From Primulina eburnea (lineage: Eukaryota > Streptophyta > Magnoliopsida > Lamiales > Gesneriaceae), in contig NC_133114.1 in NCBI RefSeq assembly GCF_022965805.1, positions 7,708,261 to 7,772,260 of the forward strand: DNA of 64,000 nt. The letters run 5' to 3'. Every line of letters starts with the position of its first letter. The first letter of the stretch is position 1. A program made the position numbers and the translations under genes. Below, one piece after another: positions 22,351 to 32,433 of the stretch. The notes below the pieces were generated by a model that was given only the letters and a program-made list of their open reading frames with translations, was not told where the DNA came from and did no database searches.

Positions 22351-22695
22351 GTTCAATGTGTTGAACGGCTTATAAAGGAGTTTATAAGCGTAAGGAAAAT
22401 TAGAAGTATGACTTCTATAAAGGAGAAATTAGTTCAATGTGTTGAACGGCTTATAAATGAGTTTATAAGCGTAAAGAAAAATAGAAGTATGACTTCTATG
22501 AGAGAAATGTAAATTTTAATTTATGGAAGTGTTCCTAAATTAAAAGTTGGCCAAGTGAATAATGTATTTGAAAATTGTGATTTTCAAATACATTATTATG
22601 GACTAAATTAAATTAATTCAAGTGTTGGATTAATTAAACACTAGTTGAACTAGTAGAGTCCAAGTAATTAAATTAATTCAAGTGTTGAATTAATT
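22351..22695 (+). repeat. Chain of stem-loops in the copia LTR
   Basis: Consecutive inverted repeats upstream of the TATA region: GTTCAA-TGTG-TTGAAC (22351-22366, again 22432-22447); arms GCTTATAAA/TTTATAAGC with loop GGAG (22368-22389) and TGAG (22449-22470); AGAAGT-ATG-ACTTCT (22402-22416, 22493-22507); an 18-bp perfect stem 22558-22575/22580-22597 with loop TGTG; AATTAATTCAA/TTGAATTAATT with loop GTG (22671-22695). All the copia LTRs here carry versions of this chain. Confidence 0.88.
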
Positions 22696-22808
22696 AAATC
22701 ATATTGAGTCTTGTAGAGCTCAATTTAAATTAATTATTTAACTAGTGGGACTTGGGTAAATTCAAGTAATGTTTAATTAGTCTCAAATATTTAATTTGTT
22801 AAAAACCA

Positions 22809-22818
22809 TATAATATAT
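22809..22818 (+). promoter_or_regulatory. Candidate TATA box, copia LTR D
   Basis: TATAATATAT after ACCA, immediately downstream of the hairpin chain. Equivalent sites are 53577-53585 (copia #3) and 61814-61823 (copia #4). Confidence 0.58.
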
Positions 22819-23108
22819 GCATGCTAGGAAGTTGAAAGGTTGGGAGACAACTTTTTGCACAACCAAGGCATGGCATGCACATGCTAGACACAACCAAGAA
22901 AACTCTCCTCCCTCTCTCCTAGCATGAAGATGGCCGAAAATTCCTTGCTTTTTCTCCTTCATTTTTGTTCTTCAATTGTTGAAGAAACACTATACTTCTC
23001 AAAGAAAAATGCTTTAATTTTTCTAGTGCAAAATTAGAGTGGTTCTAGCTATTTGGTGGTGGGCCTAATTTGAAGGAAAGATTCAAGAACAAGGAGAGCT
23101 TGTAGATA

Positions 23109-23113
23109 GTTTC
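23109..23113. repeat. Target-site duplication GTTTC, left copy, gypsy #3
   Basis: GTTTC before TGTGACACC and again at 40328-40332 after CTATTACA. Uninterrupted LTRs read GATAGTTTCTACC here. The same 5-mer as the LTR D duplication, but at a different target. Confidence 0.94.
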
Positions 23114-24725
23114 TGTGACACCTTGACCCGTTACAATTAAAATACAGCGGAATTTAAAATTTTCTTTCAAATGGAAGGAGTTTCAATATACATTTCCAAA
23201 TATCAACAAAAGTATCAACATGATCAACTAAATGATACATCAAAATACAAAACATCATTTTAATTATCATGTCTAAAAATATTGCTTGCAAACAAACTAT
23301 TGCATATGACTCCAATCCACACGTCAACGTCCCTGTCCGTCGCTCTTATCTGCATCACATGAAATAACTGAAATGAGTATAAAACTCAGCAAGTGGAACT
23401 CTTATATAGCAATGAACATATCATACTCTGAAATTCATAGCTTTAAAAACATAAATACCATCAACTCTGAAATAAATATCATAGCAATAGCATAGCAATA
23501 AGATGGTATTTCTCTTTTCTCTGATGGATTGATATCAATAGTATCTCTGGCTCTGGTTACCTATATCCCATCGATATAAATCGACAACTCTGAGGGATAT
23601 AAGCCTGTGGTCGTTGATCAACTAATTGCATGCAATATCTGACTATGTATCTATCAATCCATAAAACGTTTGAATTATCTCTCTTTGACATTTATGAAAC
23701 ACTTTGGAAACTATACTCTTTGTATTCCCTTTTCAATACAATTGAGACATACAATGCCTCCAATAGATATACAAGTGAATCAATACATAATTATGAAGCC
23801 AATGAAGGGAATAACACATTAAAATCTTTGAAATACAATACATATACATCATGTGAGCACAAGAAGGATATTCCACTTACAAACCACTAGAACACCTTGA
23901 ATCTAACTCCTTGGTTGAAATCCTACAACAATAATCCATAAATAACACCATCATCAACTCGATAATCAAGAACCCATGCCAAATAATCCATAAATCCAAA
24001 AACTACAACAAACCCAAATCATCTCTCCTCCAAAACCAAGAAATAACAACACCAAAAGCTTACCTTAGCTTCTTAGAGCAACCAAGAACCTCGATCTCAA
24101 CTCGAAAATCCAACTTGAAGCTTGAATCAAAGATGGGAAGTGAAAGAAATGAGGGAAAACCCTTGTCTCCAAGAGGGAATTCGAGAATGGAGAGGAAAGA
24201 AATGGGGAAAAGTGAAGTTAACTCACCCAAAAAGCACTTAAAATCTCGACCATACCTCTACTGTTCATCACCGCAGGTGCGCTCCACCAAGCACCGCAGG
24301 TGCGCTGAGCTCACGGCCTCCCATCCAAAAAATCCATGCTCGACGACCGCGGGAGCGGTCCTGCAATTACCGCGGGTGCGGTCTACACCGCGGGTGCGGT
24401 CCTCACTATACCGCGGGTGCGGTGAAGCTACGGAAAAACACCAATAATTCCAATAATTCAGACCCCGGGTGCGGTCCTTACACTGAGCGCGGGTGCGGTG
24501 CTGTCACGGCAGAAACAAAATCTCAAGCAACTAAAATCTAACCGAAACGCTGATACAAAACAACCACCAACCATGAACATCAACAACACCACAAAACAAG
24601 AATAATCAACCATACTATAGCCCATAATCACAACTCTTAACATCACAACTAAACTTAAACTTAATCAATAAATCCATAACATACGAAAACTTAAACCGTA
24701 CCGTACACCGGGCTTGGCTATTACA
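23114..24725 (-). repeat. Gypsy #3 3' LTR
   Basis: 1,612 bp. On the minus strand it starts TGTAATAGCCAAGCCCGG and ends GGTGTCACA. It pairs with 38699-40327. The GC hairpin cluster is 24270-24499, about 225-455 nt into the LTR in element orientation. I could not find a clear TATA run just downstream. Confidence 0.94.
24270..24499 (-). repeat. Eight ACCGC-GGGT-GCGGT type hairpins, gypsy #3 LTR
   Basis: Units near 24270, 24292, 24345-24360 (GACCGC-GGGA-GCGGTC), 24369-24382, 24387-24400, 24410-24423, 24461-24476 and 24486-24499. Four are perfect stems, the others have one mismatch. The core is the same 14-mer as in gypsy #2, although the rest of the two LTRs is not alignable by eye. The 5' LTR copy (about 39871-40104) restores the mismatch of the unit at 24461. 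Confidence 0.85.
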
Positions 24726-24737
24726 ATCTCCCCTCCT
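24726..24737 (-). other. Gypsy #3 polypurine tract
   Basis: Minus-strand AGGAGGGGAGAT abuts the 3' LTR. Confidence 0.88.
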
Positions 24738-24765
24738 TAGAGGAATTTCGTCCTCGAAATTGACG

Positions 24766-25202
24766 TCACAGCACGAACAACTCAGGATACTTCTCTCTCA
24801 TCTCATCCTCCGGTTCCCACGTGGCCTCTTCGATCAAATGATTCCTCCAAAGAACTTTAACGATGCCGATCTCTTTGTTCCTCAAAACTTTAACTTTGCG
24901 GTCCAGAATCTGAACCGGAATCTCTTGGTACGTCAAATTCGGCGTCAAGTCCAATTGCTCGTGGCGAAGAACATGGGAAGGATTCGCAATAAACTTCCTG
25001 AGCATCGATACGTGAAAAACATTGTGGACTCTGTCAAGATCTGGCGGTAGGGCTAACTTGTAGCCTCGATCACCAACTCTGTCCAAAATCTCAAAGGGGC
25101 CAATAAATCTCGGACTCAACTTGCCCTTCTTGCCAAACCGCATCACACCCTTGAGAGGTGCTATTTTCAGAAACACGTGATCGCAAACCTCAAACTGCAA
25201 AG
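24766..25202 (-). pseudogene. Gypsy #3 integrase C-terminus and chromodomain-like tail
   Basis: 3' end of pol on the minus strand, separated from the rest by copia #1. It contains VFLKIAPLKGVMRFGKKGKL, the GPY/F-like module (LSPRFIGPFEILDRVG), [10 protein letters not shown], and the tail VKVLWRNHLIEEATWEPEDE, ending in a stop at 24766-24768. The apparent N-terminal extension of the open frame beyond 25202 is translated copia LTR and is not part of the gene. CAAAG (25198-25202) is the left TSD of copia #1. The segment itself is open, and the upstream pol is broken. Confidence 0.9.
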
Positions 25203-27343
25203 TGAAAGGGGATCGGTTACGGTGACCGGAAGCGCAACGGAAGTTTAAAAAATTTAAATTTTCATCAAGAAATTTCGGCCACCTAGTGAAAGTGTGTAGC
25301 AAATACAATAAAACACAAAATGACATTCATAGTGTGTTAAGAAATGTACCTATCAATCACAAGGATTGATGTATGGCTCCAACTAAGGTGTAAACACCTT
25401 AGCTCTTCAATGGTAGAAACTATCTACAAGCTCTCCTTGTTCTTGAATCTTTCCTTCAAATTAGGCCCACCACCAACTAGCTAGAACAACTCTAATTTTG
25501 CACTAGAAAAATTAGAGCATTTTTCTTTGAGAAGTGTAGTGTTTCTTCAACAATTGAAGAACAAAAAATTGGAGAGGATGAATAGTATTTTCAGCCACTA
25601 TTCATGCTAGGAGAGAAGGAGAGACATTTTTTTGGTTGTGGGAAAAGTTAAAGTAAAAAAGTTGCATGCCAAGCTTTGGTTATACAAAAAGTTGTCTCCC
25701 AACCTTTCATCTCTCTTGCATGCCTTTCTATTTGGGTTTGTAACAATTACAAAGCCCATGGACTTTTATTTAAATTGTCTCAAACCCATTTGAGCCCAAT
25801 TAGACTTTACTTGATTTTACTCAAGCCCACTAGTTAAATAATTATTTCCAATTGGGCTCTACAAGGCCCAATGTTATTTAATTAATCCAACACTTGAATT
25901 AATTTAATTATTTGGACTCTACTAGTCCCACCAGTGTTTAATTAATTCAACACTTGAATTAATTTAATTTAGTCCATAATAATGTTTATAAAAATCACAA
26001 TTTTCAAATACATTATTCACTTGGCCAAATTTTAATTTAGGAACACTTCCATTAATTAAAATTTATATTTCTCTAATAGAAGTCATACTTCTATTTTTCT
26101 TTACGCTTATAAACTCATTTATAAGCCGTTCAACACATTGAACTAATTTCTCCTTTATAGAAGTCATACTTCTAATTTTTCTTTACGCTTATAAACTCCT
26201 TTATAAGCCGTTCAACACATTGAACTATTTCTCTTCTCAACGGGATCTAGAAAGCTAGTACTTGTGTGGCCCTCAATGGTTCATTGATACAACTAGCCGT
26301 GGGTTCACATCTCCATGTTATTCGGACTAAACATGTCCTTATATGAGCATACCCAAATTGCTCCATTCTTATTTATCAACTCCTTGATAACAAGAAAGTC
26401 AGAACTCAAGTCTGTAGTACCCAACCAACCATGTTAAACGCCTAGCAGCATCGCTTACATGATTCCCTAGGTATCACATGATAGTGCCTGCAAGAACCAT
26501 TCAATTATGGTTAGCGTACAGTACGGTCCCTTCAACTCATATATCCAGACTGATTCGACAACCATTGGTTTATCGAGAGTTGTCAATGAATCGATACTAT
26601 GTGTCATGTCGTAGTTGCATCGATGGTGTAATCTATGAAACCCCTTTCATAATTACAACAATACTCTGATCAGAGATTTCAACCTACATACACATGATAA
26701 CACATAGGATATCCATACCCGAAGGTAAGCGGTGAATCCCCGACTACAATGCATCGACTCCTATATGTTTCGACAGAACACACAACCTTGCCACCTGATG
26801 ACCCCATGAGAGTCGGTAAACAAGTCAAAGTGTAATGCTAGCACATAGAGTCTCAATATTATCCCGGGTCATAAGGACTAATGGTGTACAACCATAAACT
26901 AGGACTTTTCCACTCGATAAGTGAGAACTAATTGGAAAGTCCTTTTATGGAGGGTTGTTTAGTGCACTCTACAAGGAGCACCTATCTGCATGTTCGGACA
27001 TCACAATGTCCCCTACCAATGAAACATGGTACTCACATCGCAGATACTAGTCTCGAACTCGAACGGCCTATATCCTTCTTAGTGGCGGCTGAATCGACTA
27101 GGAACCGTTTAGAATATACAGTATTACAAATATGAGTTTCATGATACTCATCATATGAGCATCTCATATTCTTTCTACTATTTGTATATTCAAGGGCTTT
27201 ATCTATGCAACTAGCATGGGTATACAGATAAAGATGTGCCAAAATAATAATATCAAATATTACAAAAATAAAGATTGCTTATACATAGAGTTTCATTGTG
27301 AACACTCGGCCAACACTTGGCTCGACGGGCACCTACTCTAACA
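25203..27343 (-). repeat. Copia #1 3' LTR
   Basis: 2,141 bp with minus-strand ends TGTTAGAGTAGG and CCCCTTTCA. Collinear with 32434-34576, with scattered substitutions, on the order of one to a few dozen by eye. Confidence 0.95.
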
Positions 27344-27353
27344 ATCTCCCACT
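27344..27353 (-). other. Copia #1 polypurine tract
   Basis: Minus-strand AGTGGGAGAT adjacent to the 3' LTR. Identical to copia #2 (40980-40989) and copia #3 (59769-59778). Confidence 0.85.
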
Positions 27354-29360
27354 TGCACTAGAGCCAACATAACCATATGCTTCAAACCCATTGATTCGCG
27401 ATGCATCTCGAATAATGGTCCAGGTAAAGGCTTAGCTAGTGGATCAACAACATTATCTGCGGAGCCGACTATGTCAAAAGACACTTCTTCCTCTTTCCAC
27501 AATCTCTCCGAGGATGTGGTACTTTCTCAATACATGTTTGGACTTCTGACGAGACCTTGGCTCCTTTGCTTGAGCTAAAGCTCCCGTGTTGTCACACAAC
27601 ACCGGGAGAGGAACAACTCTATTAGGAATGACGTCCAACTCTTAGACGAAATTCCTTATCCAAACAGCCTACCTTGCTGCATCTGATGCAGCAATGTATT
27701 CGGCCTCTGCGCTGGAATCCGCAGTATTGTCTTGCTTGGAACTCTTCCAAGAGACGGCAGCACCAATGAGTATGAATACAAACCCAGAGGTTGACTTCGA
27801 GTCATCGATATTGCTTTGGAAGCTAGAGTCGGTATAGCCTGCCAATTTCAGTTCTCCACCCCATACACCAAAAACAATTTATTGGTCCTTCTCAACTACT
27901 TGAGGATGTCTTTCACAGCTTTCCAGTGTGGAAGACCAGGGTTCGATTGATATCTACTCACTACACTTAGTGCGAAAACCACGTCAGGACGTGTAGATAT
28001 CATCTCATACATGATGCTACCAATCGCAGATGCATAAGGAATGCTTGTCATCGCCGCTATCTCTACATCAGTCTTCGGAGACAGACTTGGATAGGGACAC
28101 GCCATGACACATTGGTAGATGTCCTCCCTTGGACTCATCCATCGAGAACGGCTTCACGATGGTATCAATGTATGTGGACTGGGTGAGACCAAGCAATCTT
28201 CTCGATCTATCTCTATAGATCTGTATTCAAATACAAAAGATGCTTCACCCAAGTCCTGTATCGAGAACTTACTCGCTAACCATATCTTAGTTGATTGCAA
28301 CATTCCTATATCATTCCCAATGAGTAGAATGTCATTAACATACAACACCAGGAATGTCACAACACTCCCACTGACCTTATTATACACACAAGGTTCCTCA
28401 GGATTCTTAGCAAAACCAAACTCTTCGATTGTACTATCGAATCTAAGGTTCCAACTCCTAGATGCCTGCTTTAGACCATAAATAGATCTCTGAAGTTTGC
28501 ATACCATATGCACACTTCCGACAGATGTAAACCCTTCAGGTTAAGACATGTAAATCTCTTCCTTAATATCCCCATTAATAAAGGTTGTCTGGACATCCAT
28601 TTGTTATATCTCATAGTCATACCATGCAGCTATGGCTAGCAAAATCCATATGAACTTGAATCATTGCAACTGGAGAAAAGGTTTCCTCAAAGTCAACTCC
28701 TTGTCTTTGAGTATATCCTTTTGCCACCAATCGCGCCTTGAAAGTCAATACCTTCCCATCCGCACCAAGTTTCCTCTTGTTAATCCATTTACACCCTATG
28801 GGAACAATTCCCTCAGGTGGATCCACGAGATTCCACACTTGGTTCGAATGCATGGAATTCATCTCAGATTCCATTGATTCAAGCCATTTTGGATGAATCG
28901 GCATCAGATAATGCTTCCTTGAAGGTCCTTGGATCACATCCATGGATAGGCTCATCATGGCCCTATTCAAGAAGCAGACCATACCTCATATGTGGTCTCG
29001 AGACTCTCTCGGATCTTCTAGGAGCTTGTATCTTCTCTCTTGGCTCTTCGGGTGTGGGTTCTATAATTGTGGTTGTCTCTCGAACCTCTTCGAGTTCTAT
29101 CATTTCGCCTTTTCTGTCTAATAGAAATTCCTTTTACAAAAAGGTTGCATTCCTAGAAACAAACACCTTTGTTTCTTGGGGATGATAGAAGTAGTATCCA
29201 ATCGAATTCTTTGGATATCCCACAAAGTAACATAAAATGGATCAACTATCCAATTTATCTCCCACTACCCGCTTCACATAAGCAGGGCACCCCCATATTC
29301 TAAGACAAGAATATTTGGGAGGCTTACCCATCCATATCTCATATGATGTCTGCCTTTGAA
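27354..29360 (-). pseudogene. Copia #1 reverse transcriptase and RNase H remnant, integrase missing
   Basis: Minus-strand segments in several frames. After the deletion junction come TPYEIWMG-like and AYVK-VVGDKL segments (end of the integrase region in copia #3), then RT: MESEMNSMHSNQVWNLVDPP and KARLVAKGYTQRQGVDFEET around 28617-28982, then VCKLQRSIYGLKQASRSW and LYVNDILLIGND (28154-28513). The catalytic YVDD is YVND here, so one Asp is lost. RNase H follows to about 27370 ([11 protein letters not shown] region). Numerous stops and frame changes. This copy cannot make a working RT. Confidence 0.85.
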
Positions 29361-29760
29361 TGGACATTTAATGGAATATCTTTCAATTTTAAGTTATAGA
29401 GATCGTTTTCAAGTTCACCAGTACCAATCAAACATTCATTCATGTAAATGTTGCAAACACCTTTGCAAAATAAACAAGAATATCCATTTTTATCAACATA
29501 GAAATGGAAACAATGTTTTTCACCAAATCCGGTACAAACAAAACATCTCTTAAAATTAACTTAAAATCTTTGTTCATAAGCAAGTAAACATCTCCAATAG
29601 CTTTGGCAGCAACTCTTGCTCCATTGCCCATCCTCTAGAAGGTCACACCTTCTTTAAGCTTCCTACTTCTTCCCATCACCTGTAACTCATTACAGAGATG
29701 TGAACCACAACCGGTATCTAATACCCAAGAAGTAGAGTTAATTGAAATGTTTACTTCAAT
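29361..29760 (-). pseudogene. Copia #1 protease remnant
   Basis: Corresponds to copia #3 residues just after the gag knuckle: the STSWVLDTGCGSHLCN protease active-site region and RMGNGARVAAKAIGDVYLLM (29440-29631), followed by the stretch ending KDIPL-like just before the deletion junction. A TAC-to-TAA change at the gag/protease boundary (about 29761) and further stops break it. Confidence 0.82.
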
Positions 29761-30619
29761 TTAGAACATACCGTTTCCAGAACTCTTCTGAGCCAGATAT
29801 TCTTTGCAATTTCGCTTCCAATGTCCAGGCTTCTTGCAGTGATGACAAACATCACTAGTCTTGTCAGCCTTAACTGGTGTGGCTGCCACAACGGGATTCG
29901 GAGATTGCCTCATCAAGGGCACGTTCTTCTTGGGATGTTGGAAAGAACGCTTCTTTCCATTCCCATGTGGATCAATCTTCGTACCAGATGAAGAACCCAC
30001 ATAAAGAACCAACTTCTCTTTCTTGATGGTTGATTCAAACGTAACAAGCATATTCACCAACTCCTCAAGGGTCGGTTCCATCTTGTCATGTTGAAGTTCA
30101 CCACAAAAGGATCAAATGAGCTAGGCAATGATAACAGCAACACGTCGGTGGTCAGCTCCGAAGGCAAGATCAGATCCATGCCAACGAGCTTGTCCACGAG
30201 CCCAATCATCTTCAGGCCATGCTCATGGACCGAGGCCCCATCTCGCATGCGCATAGTGATCAGCTCCTTGACGGTATCATGCCTAAGAGGCCGTGTTTGC
30301 TCACCAAAGAGCTCCTTGAGATGCAAATGAATGTCAGCAGCACTCTTTGCATCCTCAAAACGCCTCTGCAGCTCATCATTCATAGAAGTCAGCATGTAAC
30401 ACCTGGCTACCAAGTCATGGTCACACCATTCCTTGTAAGCCTGCAATTCCTTAGGAGTGCAGTCAGTCGGAGCCTCAACAGGGGGCGACTCATTCAGTGT
30501 ATATGCTATCCTTTCCGAATTCAAGATGATTTTCAGGTTTCTTAGCCAGTGAGGTAATTAGGTCCAGTTAATATGTGTTTGTCGAGTATTATGGATATCG
30601 GATTGCGAATCGAATACAT
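29761..30619 (-). pseudogene. Copia #1 gag
   Basis: The ancestral start is at 30619 (MYSIRNP, equivalent to MSSIRNP of copia #3 at 55907). A one-base loss near 30550 (TGGCTAAG region) ends that frame. The body is open from 30524 to 30054 (LKELFGEQTRPLRHDTVKEL, VDKLVGMDLILPSELTTDVL), another shift occurs near 30080, and the C-terminal part holds the CCHC knuckle CHHCKKPGHWKRNC. This is the capsid/nucleocapsid precursor that would package the RNA. Confidence 0.86.
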
Positions 30620-32433
30620 TGTCAATTTGTACTGAAAAGTAAAAACAAATAAATGTTGATGACTATTTTAAAATATTTAGTAAGATATGAAGTTTGGACT
30701 TTTACTTCATAAATATTTGCTCCCACTGTTTTGACATATTTCACTACCCTCTAGTGAAAACGGGAAACTCCTTTCCTCAGTAGGTACGTAAGGTCCAATT
30801 AGCGAATTATGATCCCGAATAATATCAGCCAATCACAATTCCTAAAAGGTAGTTTCCAATTGCATCACAATGCAACCCTCTACGTAAACTTTTGTCTCAC
30901 GTTTGATTAGGACCCAATAATATGACGTCGTTCATCTTCACGTGTCAAGCCTTACCCATCGATGTTCAACCTTAATGGACGGTTGCCATGAGTTCCCCCA
31001 ATAATATGAGCCGAAATCATGGGAGTTCCACGTAGTTCACATCACCATGTCAATGGATGTCACAGCTTTCCGACACCCAAAGCTCCCCCAATAATATGAG
31101 CCGAGCCCCGAGTACGGGTAGCGTTCATCATGCACCCATTGTCGATGGAAGACAAGGAAATTATAAACAAATTTATAATTCCCCTTTTCGGGCTTGATAT
31201 TAATTTTGAATCTTATTCAAAATGAGGGTTTTTAATTTTGAAAGGTCTCATCATTAATTTTATTTAAAAGCTCGCCATGTTTGATCGTATGTTTGTCGGA
31301 TTCATGCAACTTTGTTATTATCATAATAATAACGCACATACTCATTATTTATAACATATCATGCATATATTATAAACAGTAAACAAACAAGGATGATCAA
31401 TCGCCCAAATACTAACGGATCGTGTGAGCTAAACACGGGCCTAGGTCCAATCCTAGGGAAATGCATGGGATGCAAATGCAACTATTACATTAGCTTCCAA
31501 TATTTACATGTCTTCGATCTTCATAATCATCATGGCCACCATCTTCCAATCTTGATAATCCACTATACTAATATTTACAAATAAATATACATGGCAAATA
31601 GGGATACATCTCATGGGGTGGGAACGGGCCATAAACCAAGCCCACTCTATAAACTGATAATTATTACAATCATTCAACACAAAATATCCTAGCATACACC
31701 TAGCAAATTGGGCTTGGGCTTTTGATCATCCTTCATGCATAATATCACATATCATACACCATCAATTAATTATCACAATAATTAATTGATCCAATATTAT
31801 ATATCTTGATCCAATCACTAACCCCCACGATTATAAACTAAATTAACAAAGTATACAAACACCTTTGTCTACTTTCCAATTAATTTATTTATAACCGAAG
31901 TTCTTGTAAATCACCATTTACTATAAATATTTAAAGTCCAATTTAAAATATTTATTTCATGAGAAAATGTTTGCAACTTTTGTAATTTTAAACTTAAGGG
32001 CCCAAAAATTCATTTTTCACCAAAAACGTTTTGGCCCATTTAAAATTCACAAATATGTTAGCCATCCAATGGCCCAACAACTCAAGGCCCATGACACTTG
32101 GATATTTCAAAACACCTTTTGAAAACCCTAGTCGTCATCGTCGTCGCCGGAGCTCCGTCGCCATATTCCGGCCAACTTACCAAAAAAAAATTTTTATTTA
32201 AAAAAATGTTGGGGCTGTTCGGGCAGACCCTTGGGCTGCCCTTTCTGCCCGTTTCGGGCAGCCCCTCGGGCAGCCCAAGCTGCCCGAAATGGGCAGCAAC
32301 TTGCTCCCCAAAACCCGCCCCAATCCGGCCTTGAATTCGTTGCAAAATTTTGTTCTCATGCGGTTAGAAATCAATCTCAACATAATATCTTGTAATTGCT
32401 ACACAAAATCGTAACCATAGCTCGGATACCACT
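30620..32433 (-). other. Copia #1 long 5' leader with PBS
   Basis: About 1.8 kb between LTR and gag, conserved in length with copia #2 and #3. PBS 32420-32431 (minus TGGTATCCGAGC) lies two bases from the LTR. A GC-rich GGGCAGCCC-type segment (about 32210-32300) and a telo-box-like AAACCCTAG (about 32124-32132) follow, then AT-rich sequence with the ATCAATTAATTAT inverted repeat (about 31762-31792). No coding sequence recognised. Confidence 0.8.

Larger units (their letters stand above)
21232..23113 (+). mobile_element. Solo copia LTR D, first segment
   Basis: Plus-strand LTR starting TATTAGAGTAGG (consensus TGTTAG) and running to the gypsy #3 insertion at 23113. It resumes at 40328 and ends at 40542. 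With TSDs removed the LTR is about 2.09 kb. It has LTR ends and flanking GTTTC copies but no internal region, so it is a solo LTR left by recombination between the two LTRs of a former element. Confidence 0.92.

Noticed and set aside
21227..23113. Identical GTTTC target duplications for solo LTR D and gypsy #3
   Set aside because: Each is explained by its own empty site in intact LTR copies. The shared 5-mer is most simply coincidence, as is CTTAT flanking both copy A and copia #3.
23630..23890. 86-codon open frame in the gypsy #3 LTR, repeated at 39232
   Set aside because: Antisense to the element, present in both LTRs by duplication, no recognisable domain.
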